DNA of 64,000 bases from Gemmatimonas aurantiaca (lineage in GTDB: Bacteria; Gemmatimonadota; Gemmatimonadetes; Gemmatimonadales; Gemmatimonadaceae), in contig NZ_JBBCJO010000010.1 of NCBI RefSeq assembly GCF_037190085.1, forward strand, positions 186,001 to 250,000, given 5' to 3'. The position numbers and the translations under genes are program-made. This document shows, in pieces, positions 53,861-64,000 of the stretch (within the stretch, counting starts at the first letter, position 1; the number at the start of each line of letters is the position of its first letter). The notes beneath the pieces were generated by a model. The model was given only the letters and a program-made list of their open reading frames with translations, had not been told where the DNA came from and made no database searches.

Positions 53861-53943
53861 GTGGGTCCTCGTGAGACAAAATTGCGTGCAAGGCTCAAAA
53901 ATAGCGCGGAAATATCATTGCAAGTGAGTGAGTTTATCACTCC
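53861..53943. promoter_or_regulatory. shared Lrp/exporter intergenic region with repeats
   Basis: TTGC-GT-GCAA (53882-53891) and TTGCAA (53918-53923) are short palindromes 34 bp apart. GAGTGA (53926-53931) pairs with TCACTC (53937-53942) directly before the exporter ATG, where it could also hide the ribosome site. An Lrp-type dimer could bind here; this is inference. Confidence 0.45.
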
Positions 53944-54829
53944 ATGCAGACATCGAATACGAACACCGGACAGGGGCGCGACGCCGTGGGGGCGGCGGCG
54001 GTGCTGGCTTCACTCGCCGCCATGAACCTGGGGGCGGCGTTCGGGAAACAGCTCTTTCCCCTGGTGGGAGCGCTGGGCGTGACTGCCCTCCGCATCTCGC
54101 TGGCGGCGGCCCTGGTCATGGTGCTGCGGCGCTCCTGGCGACGACCGCTGTCCCGGGAACTCGTGAAGCCGGTCCTGGCCTACGGGCTGATGCTCGGGAT
54201 GATGAATGCACTCATCTATCAGGCGTTTGCGCGCATCCCCATCGGTATTGCGACCGGCATCGAAGTCATCGGTCCACTGGCCGTGGCCCTGAGCGGATCG
54301 AAACGCCCACGCGATCTGGCCTGGCTTGGGATCGCCGTCCTGGGTCTCCTGTTGCTGCTGCCGCTGCGTACCGACGCGGCCCTCGATCCGCTCGGCGTGG
54401 CGTTCGCCTGTGGGGCGGCTGTCTGCTGGGCGCTCTACATCGTCACCGGCAAGCGCGTGTCCACGGCGTTGGGTGGCGATGCGGTGTCATGGGGTCTGCT
54501 GGCGGCGGCCATCGTGGCGCTACCCATGGGTCTCGCCTCGGCGGGTCCGGCGCTGTTTACCCCCCACATTCTCGTGGTCGGACTGGGCGTGGCGGTGCTC
54601 TCCAGCGCGCTGCCGTATTCGCTGGAGATGGAAGCCATGCGCCGGTTGCCGGCCCCCGTGTTCAGTCTCCTGCTCAGCGCCGCTCCGGCCGTGGCGGCGC
54701 TGATCGGGTTCGTGGTCCTCGGCGAGAGTCTGACGCTGACGCAGTGGGTCGCGGTGCTCTGCATCATGGTGGCGTCGGCGGGGAATGCACTCACCGCACC
54801 CCGCAGCGAGGAGCTGCGACCGGCGCCGG

Positions 54830-54852
<23 letters not shown>
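53944..54852 (+). CDS. EamA/RhtA-like amino-acid exporter
   Basis: 302 residues with ten hydrophobic helices in two EamA repeats. G-A-A-F-G-K-Q-L-F-P-L-V-G-A in helix 1 and the R-I-P-I-G-I-A-T-G-I-E-V-I-G-P-L element resemble the RhtA threonine/homoserine exporters. It is divergent from an Lrp/AsnC gene that may control it, a common arrangement for amino-acid efflux. Its 3' end overlaps the S9 peptidase by 23 nt (convergent). The substrate is inferred from resemblance and context only. Confidence 0.87.
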
Positions 54853-57301
<2,449 letters not shown>

Positions 57302-57334
57302 GGGCTCTCCGGCCTGGGTTCGGGCGATACGGTC

Positions 57335-57364
57335 GAGGTGCAATGAGGTGTAATGAGGTGCAAT
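57335..57364. repeat. three tandem decamers before the S9 peptidase
   Basis: GAGGTGCAAT, GAGGTGTAAT and GAGGTGCAAT lie head to tail at 57335-57364, one helical turn each, 34-63 nt upstream of the peptidase start. They lie between that start and the terminator of the upstream operon. Confidence 0.65.
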
Positions 57365-57369
57365 AAAAT

Positions 57370-57400
57370 ACGGGGCGTTCCCGGCAAGGAAACGCCCCGT
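57370..57400 (-). terminator. terminator of the dehydrogenase operon
   Basis: ACGGGGCGTT (57370-57379) pairs with AACGCCCCGT (57391-57400), extended inward by CC/GG. On the minus strand TATTTTATTG follows, a good T tract. It lies 34 nt beyond the methylmalonate-semialdehyde dehydrogenase stop. Confidence 0.85.
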
Positions 57401-57433
57401 GATCACCTCCCGGCAAAACCGTGCCGGAGAGTC

Positions 57434-58930
<1,497 letters not shown>

Positions 58931-58974
58931 ACGGAAAATCGAAGAAGTATGCGCGGGGATCCCCGCGCCGGAGC

Positions 58975-60051
58975 TCAGAACAGAGCGTCGATCACCGCCA
59001 CCGCGACATCGCGCGTGGTGGCGGTCCCACCCAGATCGGGCGTGCGTGGCCCGCCTTCACCCACCACCCGCTCGATCGCCCGCACCATGCGATCGTGTGC
59101 CTCGGTGAGACCCAGATGGTCGAGCAGCAGGGCACCGGCCCAGATGGAAGCGATGGGGTTGGCGATCCCCTTGCCCGCGATGTCCGGCGCCGAGCCGTGG
59201 ATCGGCTCGAACATGGACGGATGCGTTCGTTCCGGATTGATGTTCGCACCGGGAGCCACACCGAGGCTGCCGGAGATGGCCGCCCCGAGATCGGTGAGAA
59301 TATCGCCGAACAGATTGGACGCCACGATCACGTCCACGGTGTGCGGGTGCGTCACCATGCGCGCCGCCAGTGCATCTACATGATACTTCCTGCACGTGAC
59401 GTCGGGGTACTCCGGTGCGATGGATTCCACCACATCGTCCCACAGCACCATGGAATGCTGCAGTGCGTTCGACTTGGTGGCGCTGGCCAGCAGCTTGCGC
59501 GGGCGGCGCTGCGCGAGTTCGAACGCGTAGCGCGTGATGCGATCGATGCCGCGCCAGGTGAACAAACCGGTCTGCTCGGCCACTTCATGCTTCGTGCCGC
59601 GGTGCATGCGGCCGCCCAGCCCGGAATACTCCCCTTCGGAGTTTTCCCGCACGCACACCATGTCGATGTCGGCGGGGCCGCGCCCGGCCAGTGGGCCCGG
59701 CACCCCATGCAGCAGGCGCATGGGGCGCAGATTCACGTACTGATCGAAGCGCTGCCGGATGGGAAGAATGAGCTCCCACACGGAGATGTGATCGGGCACG
59801 CCTGGTGCGCCGATGGCGCCGAGGTAGATCGCGTCGAAATCCTGCAGGATGTCCAGCGCATCGGCACTCATCATCGTGCCGGTGCGCTGATAGTACTCAC
59901 ATCCCCAGGGGAACTCCGTGAATTCGAGCGTGCAATCCCCGCCCTGCACGGCGCGGTGCATCACGTCGATGCCGGCGGGGATGACTTCGGGACCGATGCC
60001 GTCACCGGCGATGACGGCGATGCGAATGGTGCGTGAGGCGGAAGTGGTCAC
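58975..60051 (-). CDS. tartrate dehydrogenase / isopropylmalate dehydrogenase family
   Basis: 358 residues from GTG 60051. No ATG exists at that end, and the frame upstream overlaps the SDR gene. I-A-G-D-G-I-G-P-E-V opens the protein; substrate loops N-L-R-P-M-R-L and R-E-N-S-E-G-E-Y-S-G-L-G-G-R follow. The metal and NAD region has N-L-F-G-D-I-L-T-D-L and H-G-S-A-P-D-I-A-G-K-G-I-A-N-P. The W-G-C-E-Y-Y and E-G-E-Y segments fit D-malate / tartrate dehydrogenases (TtuC-like). The exact substrate (tartrate, D-malate, 3-isopropylmalate) is undecided. It lies 13 nt after the SDR gene. Confidence 0.88.
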   Translation of the reverse strand: MTTSASRTIRIAVIAGDGIGPEVIPAGIDVMHRAVQGGDCTLEFTEFPWGCEYYQRTGTMMSADALDILQDFDAIYLGAIGAPGVPDHISVWELILPIRQRFDQYVNLRPMRLLHGVPGPLAGRGPADIDMVCVRENSEGEYSGLGGRMHRGTKHEVAEQTGLFTWRGIDRITRYAFELAQRRPRKLLASATKSNALQHSMVLWDDVVESIAPEYPDVTCRKYHVDALAARMVTHPHTVDVIVASNLFGDILTDLGAAISGSLGVAPGANINPERTHPSMFEPIHGSAPDIAGKGIANPIASIWAGALLLDHLGLTEAHDRMVRAIERVVGEGGPRTPDLGGTATTRDVAVAVIDALF

Positions 60052-60064
60052 CGTGGATGCCGAC

Positions 60065-60850
60065 TCACATGCCCGGCGGCGTGAAGCGCCCGTCCTGGGC
60101 CAGCCAGCCACCATCGGCGTAGATGATGGTGCCGTTCACGTAACTCGCGGCATCGGACGCCAGGAACAGCGTGGGACCGACCATCTCTTCCGGTCGTGCC
60201 CAGCGATTGAAGGCGTTCTTCGCCGCATACGCATTGTACCAGTCGGGGTTGGCCTTGATGGGCGCCGTGAGTGGCGTCTCCACCACGCCGGGGCCGACGC
60301 AGTTCACGCGCACACCGGATGGACCGAACTCGCAGGCGGCACCACGCGCGAGCTGCAGGATGCCGGCCTTGGTGGCGGAATACAGCGCCTGGCCGGGTTC
60401 CACGACGAGCGAACGAATGGACGAGAAGAGCACGATGCTGCCTTTCTGCTGCGGCACCATGATGCGCCCCGCCGCCTGCAGCACGTTGAAGTTGCCGGCG
60501 ATGTTCACGTTGAGCACGCGCATGAGTTCCTCGTGCTGATAGTCGAGGATCTTTTTGCGCACGTTGATGCTGGGCGTGCAGATGAGGATGTCGAGCCGGC
60601 CATGCCGGGCCACGATCGCATCGAGCGCCGCATTCACCGACGCGGCGTCGGTGATGTCGATGACGCCGGCTTCGGTGCTGCCGCCGGCTTTGGCCGCGGT
60701 GGCCGCCGCCGCATCCTGCTTGACGTCGAGACAGATCGTGGTGGCGCCCATGCCCGCGGCGCCGAGTGTGACGGCTTCACCGATACCCGACGCGCCGCCG
60801 ATGACGGCGGCGATCTTCCCGGTGAGATCGAACAGATTTGAGCTGGACAT
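60065..60850 (-). CDS. short-chain dehydrogenase (sugar-alcohol or gluconate type)
   Basis: 261 residues from ATG 60850; the frame to 60904 adds 18 residues without support. The cofactor motif is G-G-A-S-G-I-G and the catalytic set Ser in L-F-S-S-I-R plus Y-x3-K in Y-S-A-T-K. P-S-I-N-V-R-K-K replaces the usual N-N-A-G, an odd but known variant of polyol dehydrogenases. The C-terminal Y-V-N-G-T-I-I-Y-A-D-G-G is normal. It is part of the catabolic operon with the symporter upstream (95 nt) and the tartrate-type enzyme downstream. Confidence 0.88.
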   Translation of the reverse strand: MSSSNLFDLTGKIAAVIGGASGIGEAVTLGAAGMGATTICLDVKQDAAAATAAKAGGSTEAGVIDITDAASVNAALDAIVARHGRLDILICTPSINVRKKILDYQHEELMRVLNVNIAGNFNVLQAAGRIMVPQQKGSIVLFSSIRSLVVEPGQALYSATKAGILQLARGAACEFGPSGVRVNCVGPGVVETPLTAPIKANPDWYNAYAAKNAFNRWARPEEMVGPTLFLASDAASYVNGTIIYADGGWLAQDGRFTPPGM

Positions 60851-60945
60851 GAGGAGAACGGATTCCGGTCGGTGTGGAGGAAGCGACTGCTGAAAGGATG
60901 CCAACGGCGCGACTGAAACGTGAGGCGATGGGCGATGACACGACG

Positions 60946-62370
60946 CTAGGGACGGGCGCGGACTCCGCCGGTGTCACCGCCACTTCCACGCCCGCGACCG
61001 ATGGCGTGCATGATCACGAAAGCCAGGATGGCGGCGACGAGTCCACCCATGGGCGGGGTGATACCGGAGATCGGCTTGCCATCCAGGAACAGACGCCAGC
61101 CACCGACCACCGCGATGCCGGCGATGATGGCGGCCATCGCATCGGCCGATGTGGCGCGGGCGCTGTAGAGTCCAGCCAGGATCGGCACGAAGAGACTCAC
61201 ACCCATGATGGTGTAGAAGATGCTGAGTGCGCTCACCACGCCTGCCGCCACGAGCGCGATGGCCACACCCGCCGCACCGGCGATCACCGCGGTGAGGCGC
61301 GTGACGCGCAACAGTTCCGCATCACTCGCACCGGGATTGCGGAACCGCTTGTAGAAGTCCTGCGACAGCGACGTGGTGAGAATGAAGAGCACCGCATCGG
61401 CCGCACTCAGTTCGGCCGAGAACACGGCGGCCAGTCCGAGCGCACCGACGGCCGCCGGGACACCCTGCGCCAGCAGGGTCGGCAACGCCAGTTCGGGCTG
61501 CGGGAGATCGGGGAACTGGGCGCGCGCCATCATGCCCAGCAGCACGGGGACCGCCGCATACAGCACCAGCGCCAGCGCGTTCAGTCCCACGCCGATCCGC
61601 ACGGCCCGATCGTCGCGGGCGCCGTACACCTTCTGCAGCAGCCCCGGGGAAACGACGAAGGCGGGACCGAGCATGGCCAGGTAGACGAGGCCCGACTCAC
61701 CGCTCTGCAGCGGATTCCAGTAGGTCGGGGTGGGCATGAACGCGCGGAGCGTGTCCCACCCACCGGCGGCGTTGAGTGCAAACGGGATCGCGATGGCGAA
61801 ACCCACCAGCTTCACGGTCAGCTGCACGACGTTCACGTACGCCGACGTGAGCAAACCGCCGGAAGCGAAATACACGGTGATCAGCACACCGGCGAGAATG
61901 CAGCCTGCGGTTTTTGGAACGCCGGCGATCACGTTCAGAATCCACGAGACGGCAATGAGCTGTCCCGCGAGAATGAATACGGAGCCGATCCACAGCAGCG
62001 CCGATATGAGTGTGCGCACTTGCACGCCATACCGGAATTCGAGGTAGTCCCCGACGGTGCGCAGGTCATGAGCGGCGGCCACCCGGCGGATCGCCGGCCC
62101 GATCCAGAAGGCCAGCAGCAAGGAGCCGATCCCGGCCGACAGCACCCACCAGATGGCGGCAAAGCCATCCTTGTATCCCAGCCCGGTGGCGCCGACGGTG
62201 GACCCGGCCCCGATGTTCGCCGCCAGCATGGTGCTGAACAGGAGTCCGGGACCAAGTGCACGGCCTGCCACGAAAAAATCACTGGATGTCTTCACGCGCC
62301 GGGAAATCCACGCGCCCAGCGCCAGTTGCGCGATGGAATAACCGATCAACCAGACCAGATGTGTCGTCAT
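60946..62370 (-). CDS. sodium:solute symporter family protein
   Basis: 474 residues from ATG 62370 with thirteen hydrophobic helices. The family is shown by D-F-F-V-A-G-R-A-L after helix 1, the sodium-site region A-A-N-I-G-A-G-S-T-V-G-A-T-G, the G-G-L-L-T-S-A-Y-V-N-V-V-Q element and L-S-A-A-D-A-V-L-F near helix 8. It should take up an organic acid, sugar or amino-acid derivative by sodium co-transport. Frames open past 62370 are artefacts of the antisense M20 gene. Its place suggests it feeds the dehydrogenases encoded downstream. Confidence 0.9.
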   Translation of the reverse strand: MTTHLVWLIGYSIAQLALGAWISRRVKTSSDFFVAGRALGPGLLFSTMLAANIGAGSTVGATGLGYKDGFAAIWWVLSAGIGSLLLAFWIGPAIRRVAAAHDLRTVGDYLEFRYGVQVRTLISALLWIGSVFILAGQLIAVSWILNVIAGVPKTAGCILAGVLITVYFASGGLLTSAYVNVVQLTVKLVGFAIAIPFALNAAGGWDTLRAFMPTPTYWNPLQSGESGLVYLAMLGPAFVVSPGLLQKVYGARDDRAVRIGVGLNALALVLYAAVPVLLGMMARAQFPDLPQPELALPTLLAQGVPAAVGALGLAAVFSAELSAADAVLFILTTSLSQDFYKRFRNPGASDAELLRVTRLTAVIAGAAGVAIALVAAGVVSALSIFYTIMGVSLFVPILAGLYSARATSADAMAAIIAGIAVVGGWRLFLDGKPISGITPPMGGLVAAILAFVIMHAIGRGRGSGGDTGGVRARP

Positions 62371-62532
62371 GATCCTCTGCACACGTGGGGTCGGCAGTGT
62401 CGATGCCGATGTACGGTCATCGCGCCGCAGGCGTTGGGGAAGGGTCGCCGACTGGCGACCGGAGAGCAGGACCAGACATACGATCAAAACAGATGCTTGA
62501 CAAGTGAAATACCCAACGCGAGGTTCGCGCCC

Positions 62533-63819
62533 ATGGTCAACCTTCCGCATGCAATCGATCGCGTCTTCGCCGCCATCGATGCGGCCCAGGACGAGATGGT
62601 GTCGTTCACGTCGGACATGATCCGCATCCCGACGGTGAATCCTCCCGGCGACGCGTATGTCGAATGCGCGGAGTTCATCGGCCGTCGCCTGGCGGCATGC
62701 GACTTCACCGTCGACTACCCCATCGCTGAGGGACGACCGGAGCACACGCCCACCCATCCCCGCATGAACGTGGTCGGACTGCGACGGGGACGCACCGATC
62801 GACCGCTCGTGCATCTCAACGGGCATTTCGATGTCGTTCCGGCGGGTGCCGGATGGACCGTCGATCCGTTCGGGGGCGAAGTACGTGACGGCCGCATTTA
62901 TGGCCGTGGTTCCTGTGATATGAAAGCGGGGATCACCGCGGCGATCTATGCGGCCGAAGCCATCAGACGGGCCGGCATTCCGTTGCACGGCTCGGTGGAA
63001 ATCAGCGGCACCGTCGACGAAGAAAGCGGCGGCTTCGCCGGCATGGCCTATCTCGCGCAACAGGGACGGGTGAGCGCGAGCCGGACCGACGCGGTCATCA
63101 TCACCGAACCCACGAACACCGACCGCCTCTATATCGGGCACCGGGGCGTGTACTGGTTCGAGGTGACGACGCACGGTCGCATTGCCCACGGATCGATGCC
63201 GTTTCTCGGGACCAACGCGATCGAACACATGGGCGTAATCCTCGATCGCATACGCCGCGTGCTGATGCCGGTCCTGCAGTCCCGCACCACTGCCGTGCCG
63301 GTCAAACCCGATGGCGCGCGGCATGCGACGCTCAATATCAACGGTATAGCCGGCGGTCAGCCGGTCGATGGGATACAGACCCCCTGCGTGGCCGACATCT
63401 GTCGTGCGATCTTCGATCGGCGATTCCTCGCCGAGGAAGGATTCGAAGCCACGCGCGCGGAGATCGTGGATCTGCTGGAGACGGCAGCGAAGGAAACGCC
63501 CGAACTGCTCTTCGAGTTGCGCGATCTGATGGTGGTGCATCCGGTGAAGACGCCGGATGGCGCGTCGGTGGTGACTTCGCTGGAACGTTCCGTACAGCAG
63601 GTGCTGGGACGACCGATCATGCTGGCAGCGAGCCCCGGGACATACGATCACAAGCACGTCGATCGGATCGCCGGCGTGCCGAACTGCGTGGCCTACGGTC
63701 CGGGCATTCTCGATCTCGCGCATCAGCCGGACGAGTACTGCGCCATCGACGACCTCATGCAATCCACGAAGGTCCTGGCGCTGTCCATTCTCGAGTTGAC
63801 CGACACCGTCGTCGTCTGA
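62533..63819 (+). CDS. M20 family peptidase (ArgE/DapE-like deacylase)
   Basis: 428 residues from ATG 62533. The two-zinc site is complete: H98 and D100 in N-G-H-F-D-V-V, D129 in G-S-C-D-M-K-A-G, the catalytic/bridging pair E163-E164 in V-D-E-E-S-G-G, and His in A-H-Q-P-D-E near the end. The dimerisation domain lies between about 200 and 320. It should remove an acyl or aminoacyl group from an amino acid derivative. Divergent placement against the symporter gene suggests it acts on the imported compound, but this is inference. Confidence 0.9.
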   Translation: MVNLPHAIDRVFAAIDAAQDEMVSFTSDMIRIPTVNPPGDAYVECAEFIGRRLAACDFTVDYPIAEGRPEHTPTHPRMNVVGLRRGRTDRPLVHLNGHFDVVPAGAGWTVDPFGGEVRDGRIYGRGSCDMKAGITAAIYAAEAIRRAGIPLHGSVEISGTVDEESGGFAGMAYLAQQGRVSASRTDAVIITEPTNTDRLYIGHRGVYWFEVTTHGRIAHGSMPFLGTNAIEHMGVILDRIRRVLMPVLQSRTTAVPVKPDGARHATLNINGIAGGQPVDGIQTPCVADICRAIFDRRFLAEEGFEATRAEIVDLLETAAKETPELLFELRDLMVVHPVKTPDGASVVTSLERSVQQVLGRPIMLAASPGTYDHKHVDRIAGVPNCVAYGPGILDLAHQPDEYCAIDDLMQSTKVLALSILELTDTVVV

Positions 63820-64000
63820 GTCGTCGATCGCGGTTGGTGACACAACTGATACGCAGGCCGATACACAAGCTGGTGAACAAGTAGCCGATGTGTGGTCAAT
63901 GACGGTTGTGCCCGCGATCCCGCCGTGGGTGCCACCGTCATGTTCGTTGTGACGTGAACGCCGTCACCCCCGTGGTCTCCCTCCTCCACCGCGTTCAACC
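63820..64000. other. 181 nt to the window edge with no supported gene
   Basis: No motif or credible start is visible on either strand. A minus-strand frame at 63723-63998 runs antisense into the M20 gene and has no family feature. The gene to the right, if any, starts beyond the window. Confidence 0.5.

Noticed and set aside
60874..63819. 981-codon open frame on the plus strand
   Set aside because: Only the part from ATG 62533 codes for a protein (M20). The rest is antisense to the symporter and SDR genes, whose motifs are complete.
60946..63843. 965-codon open frame on the minus strand
   Set aside because: Only 60946-62370 is the symporter. The upstream extension is antisense to the M20 gene.

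Overview
The window is high-GC bacterial chromosome, tightly packed and with many ATGA/GTGA/TGATG stop-start overlaps. A Gemmatimonas-like member of the Gemmatimonadota is my best guess. The reasons are two tandem lipoprotein zinc metalloproteases of the DUF5117/5118 type, a small stand-alone secreted protein with a TonB-plug-like end, an LVIVD-repeat protein paired with a DUF305 protein, and many secreted hydrolases. No rRNA, tRNA, CRISPR array, transposase or phage gene was seen. The assignment is inferred from gene content, not from a marker gene.

Layout. 1-9.4 kb: a VanZ-family protein cut by the left edge, a serine hydrolase, HlyIII and DUF808 membrane proteins, two tandem DUF481 outer-membrane proteins, a pirin, a Ser/Thr kinase and a HAD-IIA hydrolase. 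9.65-13.4 kb: a translationally coupled four-gene operon (CDP-alcohol phosphatidyltransferase, GtrA, class III aminotransferase, Gfo/Idh/MocA dehydrogenase) behind a phased TAAG repeat; it may make a nitrogen-containing lipid head group. 13.4-18 kb: an RND pump and its adaptor. 18-23.3 kb: the metalloprotease pair. 23.3-30.3 kb: a LytS/LytTR two-component pair, two alpha/beta hydrolases, and an SPFH / ribbon-helix-helix / hydrolase operon. 30.4-34 kb: a hybrid histidine kinase, SRPBCC and MFS operon.

34-45.5 kb holds mostly housekeeping and metabolic genes: a plastid-type FabI, Sua5/TsaC, short-chain dehydrogenases, a 2H phosphoesterase, enoyl-CoA hydratase, mannose-1-phosphate guanylyltransferase, a PLP decarboxylase, a LacI regulator and a CcdA/TlpA thiol-redox pair. 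45.7-49.5 kb: EttA, then a Fic/winged-helix protein whose AT-rich upstream region carries TGTCGAT half-sites spaced at exact multiples of 10 bp. I consider this the most unusual structure in the window. It is followed by the plug-like secreted protein.

49.6-57.3 kb: the LVIVD/DUF305 pair, a small barrel-like protein, a divergent Lrp/EamA-exporter pair, and an S9 peptidase preceded by three tandem decamers. 57.4-63.8 kb: a catabolic cluster of methylmalonate-semialdehyde dehydrogenase, tartrate/isopropylmalate-type dehydrogenase, SDR, sodium:solute symporter and a divergent M20 peptidase. Functions are assigned from motifs and family resemblance read by eye; no database search was run.
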